From positions 1 to 16,236 of the forward strand of contig CAVEFO010000043.1 of assembly GCA_963615055.1 (NCBI GenBank): a stretch of DNA of 16,236 bases, in the 5' to 3' direction. Below are positions 1 to 8,340 of the stretch, piece by piece; position 1 is the first letter of the stretch, and each line of letters begins with the position of its first letter. A program made the translations under genes and the position numbers. The notes beneath the pieces were generated by a model. It was not told where the DNA came from. It was given only the letters and a program-made list of their open reading frames with translations, and did not search any database. The stretch comes from UBA1822 sp963615055. Lineage in GTDB: Bacteria; Bacillota; Negativicutes; Veillonellales; Dialisteraceae.

Positions 1-24
1 TCCAATGTCGAAAACGACGGTGAA

Positions 25-58
25 AGGGGCAGGCTTTTGTCTGCCTCTTTTGCTTTTT
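25..58 (+). terminator. Rho-independent terminator of an upstream gene
   Basis: A 10-bp stem (25-34 with 39-48, two G-U pairs) closes a TTTT loop and is followed by TTTGC and five T's (54-58). It probably ends transcription of a gene whose body lies left of the window. Frame 3 closes with TGA at 21-23, but the visible piece is too short to identify any protein. Confidence 0.75.
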
Positions 59-295
59 GCATGAAGGGGAGTGATTTGTCGCGGTCGGCGGTTTTCGCAA
101 GCATCTGACGGCTGACGATCCGGCGTATCGACTGGTATGTGACGGAAGCAAATGTCCAATTGATTACGGTGAGTCAGATCACGGAGCTATCTCCCGCTTT
201 TCGCCCGGTTATGATAAAATAAAATAAAATATCGGAATTTAGAATGGTGTTTCGTTTCCTACAAGAGTGGGAATACATATAGGAGAGTCACGGAT
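59..295 (+). other. Leader region upstream of lpxI
   Basis: No gene can be supported here. The best -10-like sequence is TATGAT at 210-215, inside an A/T-rich stretch (210-231), but no convincing -35 box lies 16-18 nt upstream, so the promoter call is weak. A good ribosome binding site AGGAG (281-285) sits 10 nt before the lpxI ATG. One frame stays open for about 50 codons (72-224) but has no start codon or ribosome binding site. Confidence 0.4.
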
Positions 296-1120
296 ATGGA
301 GCGTGTGGGGCTTTTGGCCGGGGTCGGGGCGCTGCCGGCGGAGTTTCTTCGGGCGGCGAAATTGTCGGGGGCTGCGGTGGTGGTGATCGCTGTGGTGCCG
401 GGGGTGGATGCGCGGCTGGCTTCTTTGGCGGATGCCTATTATGAAATCAGTTGTTTCAAGCCGGATACGATCATCAAGACGTTACTCGCCGAAGGGGTGC
501 GTGAGGTGACGATGCTGGGGAAGGTCACGAAGGAGTGGCTTTTCAAGGGCGCGCATATGCCGGATTGGCGAGCGATTCGTCTTTTGAATCGGCTTCGGAA
601 AGTGGATTGGAAGGATGATACGATCACGCTGGCGATTGTGGAGGAGCTGGCAAAGGACGGTATCACGGTATTGGATCAGACGAAATATCTGAAGCCATTG
701 ATGCCGGGGCCGCAGATTTTTACGAAACGGAAACCGACGGAGGAGGAGCTGGCGGATATTTCTTTCGGTTTTCGGATGGCAAAGGCGCTGGGCGCGATCG
801 ATGCGGGGCAGACGGTCGTGGTGAAGCATCTGGCTGTGATGGCGTTGGAGGCGATCGAGGGGACGGATGCTTGCATTTTGCGCGGAGGGAAATTGGCGCG
901 CGGGGAGGCCGTGGTGGTGAAGACGGCGAAACCGGGGCAGGATACGCGTTTCGATATGCCGACGGTCGGGATGAGGACGCTAAAATCGATGACGGAGAGC
1001 GGCTGCCGGGTGCTGGCGATCGAGGCGTATCGGACGTTTTTCGCGGAGATGGATGAGGTGATTGCCGAGGCGGATCGGCGCGGGATGACGATTCTGGCGA
1101 CGGAGGGGGAAAACGCATGA
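296..1120 (+). CDS. lpxI: UDP-2,3-diacylglucosamine pyrophosphatase LpxI
   Basis: LpxI (DUF1009 family) hydrolyses UDP-2,3-diacylglucosamine to lipid X and UMP in the cytoplasm, the lipid A step done by LpxH in E. coli. The 274-aa protein shows the N-terminal GLLAGVGALPAEFLRAA segment (5-21) and the C-terminal catalytic half with EAIEGTD (185-191) and FDMPTVG (219-225). Asp220 is the likely equivalent of the aspartate shown to be essential in Caulobacter LpxI (my alignment by eye). The ATG is preceded by AGGAG at 281-285. The stop overlaps the lpxB start by four bases, so the two are translationally coupled. It is the first gene of the lpxI-lpxB-msbA-waaA-lpxK operon. Codons are strikingly G-rich (GCG, GGG, ACG). 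Confidence 0.95.
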   Translation: MERVGLLAGVGALPAEFLRAAKLSGAAVVVIAVVPGVDARLASLADAYYEISCFKPDTIIKTLLAEGVREVTMLGKVTKEWLFKGAHMPDWRAIRLLNRLRKVDWKDDTITLAIVEELAKDGITVLDQTKYLKPLMPGPQIFTKRKPTEEELADISFGFRMAKALGAIDAGQTVVVKHLAVMALEAIEGTDACILRGGKLARGEAVVVKTAKPGQDTRFDMPTVGMRTLKSMTESGCRVLAIEAYRTFFAEMDEVIAEADRRGMTILATEGENA

Positions 1121-2250
1121 AGGTGATGTTTTCCGCCGGGGAAGCGTCCGGGGATATGCACGCGGCGGCGGTGGCGGCGGAGCTTTCGCGCTCGTTTCCT
1201 CATGTCGAAATGCTGGGCATGGGTGGCGCAGGGATGGCGCGCGCGGGGGTTCGCATTATTTACGATATCAAAGATTTGGGCATCATCGGTGTCGTCGAGG
1301 TGGTGAAGCATTTGCCGCTTTTCTTCCGGCTTAGGACGCTGCTTCGGGAGACGATGGAGCGGGAGAAGCCGGACGTCTTGGTATGCGTCGATTATCCCGG
1401 TTTCAATATGCGAATCGCGCATATGGCCAAGGAAATGGGTATCCCGGTGGTGTATTACATCGCGCCGACGATTTGGGCGTGGAATAAAAGCCGCGGGAAG
1501 GTGATTGCGCGGGACGTGGCGGAGGTCGCGTCGATATTTCCTTTCGAGGCGGACGCGTATCGAAAGGCGGGCGCGAAAGTAACATTTGTCGGGCATCCGT
1601 TGGCGGATGTGGTGAAGCCGTCGATGACGCGCGAGGAAGCGATGAATTTCTTCGGCGCCAATCCCCAAAAGAAACGCATTTTAATTATGCCGGGGAGCCG
1701 GAAAAATGAGGTCGCGGGGCTGCTTCCGACGATGCTTTCGGCGGCGGCGAAAATCTCGGAGGCGGTGGACGCGGAGTATTTCCTGCCGCGCGCCGAGACG
1801 ATTTCCGAGGCGTTTTTGGCGCCGTACTTGGCGGACGCGGCGGGGATTTCCGTGCACGTGACGGAGGGGCATACGTATGATTTGATGGCGATTTGCGACG
1901 TGTGCATGGTGTCTTCGGGCACGGCGACTTTGGAGACGGCTCTTATGAATTTGCCGACGGTGCTGACGTATCGTCTGGCGCCTTTGACGTGGTTTCTGGC
2001 GCAGCGCCTCGTGCATGTGAAGTATGCGGGGCTGCCGAATTTGCTGCTGGATCGCGAGGTGACGCCGGAGCTTTTGCAGGACGCGGTGACGGCGGAGGGT
2101 ATCGCGGGCGTGCTGCTGCCGTGGCTCTCGGATGAGTCGGCACGGGAGAAAAATATCGAAGAGCTTTCGGCGGTGCGGCAGGCGCTCGGGGATGGCGGCG
2201 CGGTCCGTCGGGTGGCGGAGCTCATTTGGAAAACGGGAGGCGGCGTATGA
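1117..2250 (+). CDS. lpxB: Lipid-A-disaccharide synthase LpxB
   Basis: LpxB (glycosyltransferase family 19) joins UDP-2,3-diacylglucosamine to lipid X, the product of the preceding LpxI, giving the tetra-acylated disaccharide 1-phosphate at the inner face of the cytoplasmic membrane. The 377 aa match the usual length (382 in E. coli). Family motifs are SAGEASGDMH (6-15), VDYPGFN (91-97), PTIWAW (117-122), VGHPLAD (158-164), MPGSRKNE (191-198) and SSGTATLE (266-273). The start ATG lies inside the lpxI stop (ATGA) with GGAGG at 1102-1106. The last four bases overlap msbA. Confidence 0.97.
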   Translation: MKVMFSAGEASGDMHAAAVAAELSRSFPHVEMLGMGGAGMARAGVRIIYDIKDLGIIGVVEVVKHLPLFFRLRTLLRETMEREKPDVLVCVDYPGFNMRIAHMAKEMGIPVVYYIAPTIWAWNKSRGKVIARDVAEVASIFPFEADAYRKAGAKVTFVGHPLADVVKPSMTREEAMNFFGANPQKKRILIMPGSRKNEVAGLLPTMLSAAAKISEAVDAEYFLPRAETISEAFLAPYLADAAGISVHVTEGHTYDLMAICDVCMVSSGTATLETALMNLPTVLTYRLAPLTWFLAQRLVHVKYAGLPNLLLDREVTPELLQDAVTAEGIAGVLLPWLSDESAREKNIEELSAVRQALGDGGAVRRVAELIWKTGGGV

Positions 2251-3995
2251 AATCCATTTTGCAAAACGGGTATCGCCGGCTTTTGTCGTATCTGTGGCCG
2301 TATTGGAAACGGCTTTTGCTGTCTGTCATCTGTATGCTCTTCGTGTCCGGCTCGAATTTGATTGTGCCGTGGATCATCAAGGACATGGTCGATCAGGTAC
2401 TGACGGATAAAAATGTGGAGATGCTCTATCTGATCATCGTCGCGATTCTTGTCATTTTCGCCATTCGCGGCGTCACGACATTCGGCCATCGGTATCTTAT
2501 GGGTTTCATCGGCCAGCGCGTCATTACGGATCTTAGGGCGCGTCTTTTTACACATTTGCAAAAGCTCTCCATCTCGTATTACGACCGCCGGCGCACCGGG
2601 GATATCATGAGCAATCTCACGAATGATATCCAAGCGCTCCAGGCGGCGATTGTCGACAATTTCATTATTTTGGTGCAGGAATCGGCCATTTTTGTCGGCT
2701 CTTTCATTTCCATGGTGTATTTGCAATGGAAACTGACGGCGCTGTGTCTCGTGATTGTGCCGATGGTTTCCTACATTATCAAATTTTTCGGGAAGAAACT
2801 CCATTCGTCCGGCGGCGTCGTGCAGGAGAAATTGGCGGATGTGACGTCGATGCTGCAGGAAAGTATCATGGGTGTGCGCATTGTGCGGAGTTTCAATCGG
2901 TCGGCTTTTGAAATCGAGCGTTTCCGGCAGGTGAATGAGGCGAATTTCAAAGCGAATGTGAAGACCATCCAGCAATCGAGCCAGCTGACGCCTTTTGTGG
3001 AATTTTTTGCGGCGCTCGCGGTCGTGGCGATTATCTGGTATGGCGGCATGTCGGTCATCGACGGCGTCATGACGTCGGGCGAGCTGATTGCGTTTCTGAT
3101 CTACGCGATCAATTTGGCGAATCCGACGCGGCGCGTGGCGGAAGCTTTCGGAAATATCCAGAAATCGTTGGCCGCGGCCGATCGCATTTTCGCCATTTTG
3201 GACACAGATCCGGAGGTCGCGGAAAAACCGGACGCCAAGCCGCTGTCCGTGCCGGAAGGGCGCGTGGAATTTCGCCATGTGGCGTTCTCGTATGAGGCGG
3301 GGCATCCGGTGCTGACGGATGTCAATTTCACGGCAAATCCGGGAGAAACGGTCGCCCTTGTCGGACCAAGCGGCGCGGGGAAGACGACGATTGCAAATAT
3401 TTTGCCGCGTTTCTACGATGTGACGGGCGGGGAAGTCCTGATTGACGGCGTCGATATTCGCGATGTGACGATCGGATCGCTGCGGGAAGCGATTGGGATG
3501 GTGCCGCAGGACACGTTGCTTTTCAATACGACAATCAAAAATAATATTCTCTACGGGCGGCTCGATGCGACGGAGGAGGAAATCTGGGACGCGGTGCGGG
3601 CGGCCAATGCAGAGGCTTTCATTCGCGCGCTGCCGGACGGGATCGAGACAAAAGTGGGCGATCGCGGGCTCATGCTGTCGGGCGGGCAGCGGCAACGCAT
3701 CGCCATCGCGCGCGCCCTTCTCAAAAATCCGTCCATTTTGATTTTGGACGAAGCGACGTCCGCGCTTGATACGGAAAGCGAAAAAATCGTGCAGGATGCA
3801 CTGGACAAATTGCTCGTGGGCCGCACGGCTTTTGTCATTGCGCATCGCCTCTCCACCATTCGCACGGCGGACGTCATTTTGGTCATCGCGGGCGGCGTGA
3901 TTGCCGAACGCGGGACGCATGAAGAATTGATGGCAAAGGGCGGGCTCTATCATGAGCTCTACACCATGTCGCAGCGGCAAGCGAGGGAGGCATAA
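2247..3995 (+). CDS. msbA: Lipid A export ABC transporter MsbA (permease-ATPase)
   Basis: MsbA flips newly made core-lipid A across the inner membrane as a homodimer with the membrane and ATPase domains in one chain. The N-terminal ~320 residues form a six-helix ABC-exporter membrane domain. The ATPase follows: Walker A GPSGAGKTT (373-381), signature LSGGQ (477-481), Walker B ILILDE (497-502) and the switch histidine H533. The reading frame is open from a TTG at 2226, but the ATG at 2247 is chosen. It has GGGAGG at 2235-2240, overlaps the lpxB stop as ATGA, and gives 582 aa, the length of E. coli MsbA. Sequence alone cannot exclude another type I exporter, but the position between lpxB and waaA strongly favours MsbA. 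Confidence 0.93.
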   Translation: MKSILQNGYRRLLSYLWPYWKRLLLSVICMLFVSGSNLIVPWIIKDMVDQVLTDKNVEMLYLIIVAILVIFAIRGVTTFGHRYLMGFIGQRVITDLRARLFTHLQKLSISYYDRRRTGDIMSNLTNDIQALQAAIVDNFIILVQESAIFVGSFISMVYLQWKLTALCLVIVPMVSYIIKFFGKKLHSSGGVVQEKLADVTSMLQESIMGVRIVRSFNRSAFEIERFRQVNEANFKANVKTIQQSSQLTPFVEFFAALAVVAIIWYGGMSVIDGVMTSGELIAFLIYAINLANPTRRVAEAFGNIQKSLAAADRIFAILDTDPEVAEKPDAKPLSVPEGRVEFRHVAFSYEAGHPVLTDVNFTANPGETVALVGPSGAGKTTIANILPRFYDVTGGEVLIDGVDIRDVTIGSLREAIGMVPQDTLLFNTTIKNNILYGRLDATEEEIWDAVRAANAEAFIRALPDGIETKVGDRGLMLSGGQRQRIAIARALLKNPSILILDEATSALDTESEKIVQDALDKLLVGRTAFVIAHRLSTIRTADVILVIAGGVIAERGTHEELMAKGGLYHELYTMSQRQAREA

Positions 3996-5320
3996 TGTAT
4001 TTCGTTTACAACATCTTCCTCATTCTCTACTGGTTCATGCTGCTGCCGCTTTTGATTTACCGTCTTCTTTTCGAAGAAGGGTTCTATTACCGCGTGAAAC
4101 AGAGTGCCGGGGTCATGCCGACGCCGACATTGGAAAAAATCGCGTACCACCGAGCCATCTGGGTACACGCGGCCTCCGTCGGGGAAGTCGTCGCCGCCTC
4201 GCCGATTGTGCGCGAATTGAAGAAACGGTACCCGGATCAAATGGTCGTCGTGTCCGTCGTCACCGCGACGGGGCATAAAATGGCCCAAAGCATCATCCCG
4301 GAAGCCGACGGGCATATTTTCTTCCCGGTCGATATCCCCGTCATCACGAATCGTATTGTCAAGATTGTCGATCCTGAGATTATTATTCTGATTGAAACGG
4401 AACTTTGGCCGAATTTCCTCCGAATCGCATGGAAAAAGAAAATCCCCGTCATGATGATGAATGGGCGGATTAGCGACCGCTCCATGCGGCGTTATTCATT
4501 CGTCAAGCACTACACGAAAAAAATGCTCAATCAGATTCGGATGCTTTGTATGCAATCGTCTTTCGACGTCGAGCATATCATTGCGATGGGCGCCGATCCC
4601 AAGCGTGTCATTATCACGGGAAATACAAAATTCGATCAGACGTATGCGACTGTTTCTCCCGAAGAATGTGCCGCACTCAAACGAGAATTTCATTTCGAGG
4701 GGCGGGGGCCCGTCATCGTGTGCGGCAGTACGCACAGCGGCGAAGAGGAAATTCTGATGAGGACTTTTGCGCGTCTTAAGGCGGAATATCCGGATTTGTG
4801 CGTCATTTTGACACCGCGGGAAATCACGCGGGCGCCCGGTGTGAAAGCGCATGTGGGGGCGAACGGTTTCTCTGTCATTCGTCGCTCGGAAATGGGGACG
4901 AATGCCGATGACGGCCGTTTCCATCAGGTCGTCATTTTGGATACGATCGGCGAGCTCGGCCGGCTCTACAGCATCGCGGACGTCGTCTTTGTCGGCGGCA
5001 GTCTTGTCAAAATCGGCGGGCACAATATTTTGGAGCCGGCGGCGCACGGGAAACCCATCATCGTCGGGTCGTATATGTTCAATTTCAAAGAAATTTTCGA
5101 GCTTTTGGGGAGACGCGGCGTGTGTCTCATGGTGAAGAATGAGGAAGAATTGGATCAGACGCTGCGGGGGCTTTTGGCTGATCCGAAGAAAATGAAGGAA
5201 ATGGGCGAGGAGGCGCTCCGTGTCGTGCATGAAAATCGCGGCGCGACGCAGCGGAACATCGAGTGTTTCGAAAAACTTGTCGACGATTGCCATGTGACGA
5301 TTGTGGGGAGGCATCCATGA
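3995..5320 (+). CDS. waaA: 3-deoxy-D-manno-octulosonic acid (Kdo) transferase WaaA
   Basis: WaaA (KdtA, family GT30) transfers Kdo from CMP-Kdo to lipid IVA at the inner membrane. The 441-aa protein has an N-terminal membrane helix (about 3-24), then WVHAASVGE (56-64), whose Glu64 fits the catalytic base position of the family. Next come ETELWPN (134-140) and a GSTHSGEEE motif. The C-terminal nucleotide-sugar site has GGH (341-343) and NILEP (344-348). The ATG shares one base with the msbA stop (TAATG) and has GGGAGG at 3985-3990. Whether it adds one, two or more Kdo residues cannot be read from sequence. The CMP-Kdo supply genes lie just downstream in this window. Confidence 0.95.
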   Translation: MYFVYNIFLILYWFMLLPLLIYRLLFEEGFYYRVKQSAGVMPTPTLEKIAYHRAIWVHAASVGEVVAASPIVRELKKRYPDQMVVVSVVTATGHKMAQSIIPEADGHIFFPVDIPVITNRIVKIVDPEIIILIETELWPNFLRIAWKKKIPVMMMNGRISDRSMRRYSFVKHYTKKMLNQIRMLCMQSSFDVEHIIAMGADPKRVIITGNTKFDQTYATVSPEECAALKREFHFEGRGPVIVCGSTHSGEEEILMRTFARLKAEYPDLCVILTPREITRAPGVKAHVGANGFSVIRRSEMGTNADDGRFHQVVILDTIGELGRLYSIADVVFVGGSLVKIGGHNILEPAAHGKPIIVGSYMFNFKEIFELLGRRGVCLMVKNEEELDQTLRGLLADPKKMKEMGEEALRVVHENRGATQRNIECFEKLVDDCHVTIVGRHP

Positions 5321-6411
5321 GCATGGAATCGTATGTGCTGCGGTTGCAAAAAGAAGAGCATCCGAGCAGCGCGGAGAGCGTGTTGCAGGGCGGCCTTTCG
5401 GCACTGGCGTCCTTGTACGGGCGCGGCGTGCGGGCGCGGCGGACAAAGGAACAAATGCGGGCAATCCATGCCGGCATCCCCGTCATTTCCGTCGGCAATA
5501 TCACGGCGGGCGGCACGGGGAAGACGCCGTGCATCGTGAGCTTGGCGAAATGGGCAATAGAAAATGGTCACAACCCCGCCATCATCTCACGCGGCTACAA
5601 GAGCAAACGCGAAAAAGTGGGCGGCGTGGCGGCTGACGCGTCCGGTATCCGTCTCTCGCAAAAAGAAGCGGGGGATGAGCCGTATATGCTCGCACAAAAG
5701 TTGCCCGGAGTGCCGATTCTGATCGGACGGGATCGGATTCGCTCCGCAGCGGCGGCCAAAGCGATGGGAGCGAATCTCTTGCTTTTGGATGACGGATTTC
5801 AATATTGGAAACTGGCGCGGGATGCGGATGTCGTCTTAGTCGACGCGACGGATCCCTTCGGCGGCGGGTATCTGCTGCCGCGCGGCCTCCTGCGCGAACG
5901 TCCGGAAGCGCTGCAAAGAGCGAGCGTGATTCTTCTGACGAAGGCGGGGCAAATTTCGGAAACGGAGCGGGAAGCCGTCAAAGAAAAAATTGCGGAATAC
6001 GCGCCGGGCATCCCGGTCTGCGAAGTCGATCACACCCCGGCGACGCTGACGCCATTGGCCGATTGGCCGAAAACACGTCCGCTTTCGGGAAAAGACGTGG
6101 AAACGGTGTGGCTTATATCAGCCATCGGCAATCCCGCCGCATTTCAAAAAACGGCTGAGGAAGCGGGGCTTAAAGTCTTGGGTGAAACCGTATTTCCCGA
6201 TCACCACGCGTATACGGAGCGCGACGTGGCAGCGGCTGTCCGCGAAGCCCGAAACGCGGGGGCGGAGGCGCTTGTCACGACGGAAAAGGATGCCGTGAAA
6301 ATCAAAGAAAATTTGAAATTGTCGGAAGAAGAGAAACGGTGTATCCAAGTCCTGGGCATTGAGATGATGGGGGATTGGGTGGGAAAGTTAGCAGTGAGTC
6401 ATGAGCGGTGA
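5317..6411 (+). CDS. lpxK: Tetraacyldisaccharide 4'-kinase LpxK
   Basis: LpxK phosphorylates the 4'-position of the lipid A disaccharide at the inner membrane using ATP. Motifs are the P-loop SVGNITAGGTGKTP (58-71), SRGY (91-94), GDEPYMLA (119-126), LLDDGFQY (157-164) and LPRGLLRE (187-194). The frame is open from 5263, but the ATG at 5317 is preferred because GGGGAG at 5305-5310 lies 6 nt upstream and it overlaps the waaA stop as ATGA. The resulting 364 aa are somewhat longer than E. coli LpxK (328). The last codons (about 6387-6411, encoding LAVSHER) and the stop are made of a sequence that matches a dispersed repeat seen again after kdsC, so the natural C-terminus seems to have been replaced or extended by repeat DNA. 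Confidence 0.95.
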   Translation: MSMESYVLRLQKEEHPSSAESVLQGGLSALASLYGRGVRARRTKEQMRAIHAGIPVISVGNITAGGTGKTPCIVSLAKWAIENGHNPAIISRGYKSKREKVGGVAADASGIRLSQKEAGDEPYMLAQKLPGVPILIGRDRIRSAAAAKAMGANLLLLDDGFQYWKLARDADVVLVDATDPFGGGYLLPRGLLRERPEALQRASVILLTKAGQISETEREAVKEKIAEYAPGIPVCEVDHTPATLTPLADWPKTRPLSGKDVETVWLISAIGNPAAFQKTAEEAGLKVLGETVFPDHHAYTERDVAAAVREARNAGAEALVTTEKDAVKIKENLKLSEEEKRCIQVLGIEMMGDWVGKLAVSHER

Positions 6412-6486
6412 GCAGTTGCGTGCTAAGCGGTTGACCTCAGGCGCAAGGTCGTTATTAGTTATTAGCTACCAGCGGTTAGCCATTAG
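6387..6486 (+). repeat. Degenerate 14-nt-unit repeat, site A (lpxK 3' end)
   Basis: GTTAGCAGTGAGT (6387-6399) is identical to 10217-10229. It is followed by imperfect 14-nt units related to AGTGAGTAGTTAGC up to about 6434, then a short centre. A second block of similar units (6451-6486) contains AGTTATTAGCT (6457-6467), which recurs in inverted orientation at 10279-10289. The repeat begins inside lpxK and supplies its stop codon. No ORF or transposase is associated. Confidence 0.6.
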
Positions 6487-6755
6487 ATGAAAGGGGAAGC
6501 GTTTCGCTTGATTTTATAATTCGGCGAGCTTTGCGCGGCACCCATAGTCGCCTTGCGTCATGGCGTTCCTGAGGCTCTTGTTCGTTTGCACAAGCTGCCA
6601 CACCGAAAGCCCTCCTTATTGGAAGAGGGCGTCCAAAAGGGGCGGGTGATGGGACGCGAATGCGAAAATGTCGCGAAGTGACACCTGTTGTAAAGTCTGA
6701 CGTCTCGATCTCTATGAGATACGTAAAGTTGAGCCCATATAAAGGAGACTACATT
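6412..6755. other. Intergenic region lpxK-kdsB
   Basis: This 344-nt stretch has no + strand gene before kdsB. From the left it holds the rest of repeat site A (to 6486), a weak stem AAGCG/CGCTT (6497-6509) followed by GATTTTA, and a possible 29-codon minus-strand ORF (6514-6603). Next come a GCCCTC/GAGGGC stem (6609-6630) and the sequence TCTCTATGAGATA (6709-6721) shared with the kdsD leader. No convincing terminator for the lpxI-lpxK operon and no clear promoter for kdsB were found. TTGTAA (6688-6693) with TATGAG (6713-6718) is a possible pair, but its 19-nt spacing is long. Confidence 0.5.
6514..6603 (-). CDS. Possible 29-aa minus-strand ORF, unknown
   Basis: On the minus strand AAGGAGG (complement of 6611-6617) lies 7 nt before a GTG (6603-6601) that opens 29 codons and ends in TAA (6516-6514). 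The peptide begins MWQLVQTNKS, ends GCRAKLAEL, is polar and basic, and has one cysteine. The ribosome binding site is as good as those of the known genes, but the ORF is very short, antisense to its neighbours and next to repeat DNA. The AAGGAGG also forms part of the 6609-6630 stem. It may be a remnant or part of a dispersed element rather than a real gene. I recognise no family. Confidence 0.3.
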   Translation of the reverse strand: MWQLVQTNKSLRNAMTQGDYGCRAKLAEL

Positions 6756-7490
6756 ATGAAAATCGCTTGTATCATTCCGTCGCGGTACGCCTCGACGCGT
6801 TTACCGGGGAAGCCGCTGCGGCTTATTCATGGAAAGACACTCATTCGGCGCGTGTATGAACGGGCGTCGCTGGCCAAAGTGCCGGAGATTGTTTTGGTCG
6901 CAACGGATCACGAGGACATTGCGGCGGAAGTTTCCTCTTTCGGCGGCACGGCGGTCATGACGTCCGTCGATTGCCCGACGGGGACGGACCGCCTTGCGGA
7001 AGTCGTTTCTCAATATTCCGATTACGATATCATCGTGAATGTCCAGGGCGATGAGCCGCTCATCGATCCCGATGTGATTGATCAGCTGGCGCAGCTCTTG
7101 ATCGAAAAAGAAGATCTCGTCATGGCGACGGTCGCGACGCCGCTCGCGGAGGAAGAGTACGACGATCCGTCCGCAGTGAAAGTCGTCGTGAATCAAAAAG
7201 GTGAAGCGCTGTATTTCTCGCGTTCGCTCATCCCGTATCCGCGTCATGATTTTGTGACGCCGCCTTTGAAACACGTCGGCATTTACGCGTACCGGCGCAC
7301 GTTTCTTTCGGTGTACGCGAAAATGGCGCAGACGCCGCTGGAGGTCGCGGAATCTTTGGAACAGCTCCGCGCGCTGGAAAACGGATACAAAATCGGCGTG
7401 ATTATTGAAAAAACGGCGGACATCGGCATTGATACGCCGGAGGATTTGGCCAAGGCGGAAGCCTATTTTGAAAGGATGGAAACGAAATGA
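6756..7490 (+). CDS. kdsB: 3-deoxy-manno-octulosonate cytidylyltransferase KdsB
   Basis: KdsB activates Kdo with CTP to give CMP-Kdo, the donor used by WaaA. It acts in the cytoplasm. The 244-aa protein has the nucleotide-binding PSRYASTRLPGKPL (8-21), the metal/substrate motif NVQGDEP (95-101), YFSRSLIPYPR, and the C-terminal GIDTPEDL. The frame is open from 6660 in the intergenic region, but the ATG at 6756 fits the family N-terminus and has AAAGGAG at 6741-6747, 8 nt upstream. Length agrees with E. coli KdsB (248). The stop overlaps the kdsA start (ATGA). It begins a two-gene unit after a 344-nt gap. Confidence 0.96.
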   Translation: MKIACIIPSRYASTRLPGKPLRLIHGKTLIRRVYERASLAKVPEIVLVATDHEDIAAEVSSFGGTAVMTSVDCPTGTDRLAEVVSQYSDYDIIVNVQGDEPLIDPDVIDQLAQLLIEKEDLVMATVATPLAEEEYDDPSAVKVVVNQKGEALYFSRSLIPYPRHDFVTPPLKHVGIYAYRRTFLSVYAKMAQTPLEVAESLEQLRALENGYKIGVIIEKTADIGIDTPEDLAKAEAYFERMETK

Positions 7491-8332
7491 AACCGATTCA
7501 AGTGGGAAATTTGAAATTGTCCGGCGAGCGTCTGTTTCTCATCGCCGGTCCCTGCGTCATCGAAGGGTACGATCGCACACTCATGATCGGGCGCGAGATC
7601 AAAAAAATCTGTGAACGGCTCGGCGTGGATTATATTTTCAAAGCGTCTTTCGATAAGGCGAATCGCTCGTCCTATCACTCGTTCCGCGGGCCCGGCCTGG
7701 AGAAGGGGCTGGAAATTTTGGCGTCGATCAAAAAAGAACTCGGCGTCCCGGTGCTCTCGGATGTGCACGACGTCTCGCAACTCGCGCCGGCGGCTCGTGT
7801 GCTGGATATGCTGCAAATTCCCGCGTTTCTTTGCCGCCAGACGGATCTTGTCTACGGCGCGGCGAAGACGGGCGTCGCGGTCAATGTGAAGAAGGGGCAA
7901 TTTTTAGCGCCGGAGGATATGAAAAATGTGATTGAAAAAATGGAGGAAGCGGGCAATCCGAATTTGGCAGTGACGGATCGCGGCACGTCTTTCGGTTATC
8001 ACAATTTGGTCGTCGATATGCGTTCGTTTCCCATGATGCGAAGCTTCGGCTATCCGGTCATTTTCGATGCGACGCACAGCGTGCAGCTCCCGGGAGGAAA
8101 CGGGACGTCGACGGGCGGACAGCGCGAAATGATTCCGTATCTGGCCAGGGCTGCGGCCGGTGCCGGGGTCGACGGATTTTTTATGGAAGTCCACGACAAT
8201 CCGCCGGAAGGACTTTCGGATTCGACGAATATGCTGTATTTGTCGTCGCTTGAAGATTTGCTCCGAGATCTCATCGCGATTCATGAGATTGAGAAACGGG
8301 GACGGGAGCGATCGCCGGTGACAGAGAAATAA
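7487..8332 (+). CDS. kdsA: 3-deoxy-8-phosphooctulonate synthase KdsA (metal-dependent type)
   Basis: KdsA condenses phosphoenolpyruvate with arabinose-5-phosphate to Kdo-8-phosphate. The 281-aa TIM-barrel protein carries IAGPCVIEG (19-27), the DATHSVQ loop (194-200) and EVHDNP (234-239). Cys23, His197, Glu234 and Asp245 fall at a constant +12 offset from Cys11, His185, Glu222 and Asp233 of the metal-dependent Aquifex enzyme, so this is predicted to be the metal-dependent class rather than the E. coli type, which has Asn in place of Cys. AAAGGA at 7471-7476 precedes the ATG, and the start overlaps the kdsB stop by four bases. A terminator follows directly. Confidence 0.97.
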   Translation: MKPIQVGNLKLSGERLFLIAGPCVIEGYDRTLMIGREIKKICERLGVDYIFKASFDKANRSSYHSFRGPGLEKGLEILASIKKELGVPVLSDVHDVSQLAPAARVLDMLQIPAFLCRQTDLVYGAAKTGVAVNVKKGQFLAPEDMKNVIEKMEEAGNPNLAVTDRGTSFGYHNLVVDMRSFPMMRSFGYPVIFDATHSVQLPGGNGTSTGGQREMIPYLARAAAGAGVDGFFMEVHDNPPEGLSDSTNMLYLSSLEDLLRDLIAIHEIEKRGRERSPVTEK

Positions 8333-8340
8333 TGAAATGA

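Noticed and set aside
72..224. Open + strand frame of about 50 codons before lpxI with a plausible amino-acid mix
   Set aside because: No ATG, GTG or TTG start with a ribosome binding site, and it ends in the A/T-rich leader. It could be a decayed gene end but cannot be supported.
2226..2246. TTG start for MsbA giving seven extra residues
   Set aside because: The ATG at 2247 has GGGAGG upstream, an ATGA overlap with lpxB and the standard 582-aa length.
1455..3980. Very long minus-strand open frame (841 codons) across lpxB-msbA
   Set aside because: It is antisense to two clear enzyme genes. The translation is rich in Arg, His, Asp and Pro without domains, as expected for a shadow frame of G-rich-codon genes.
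6497..6516. AAGCG/CGCTT stem followed by GATTTTA as terminator of the lpxI-lpxK operon
   Set aside because: The stem is only 5 bp and the T-run is broken and short, so it is too weak to call as a terminator.
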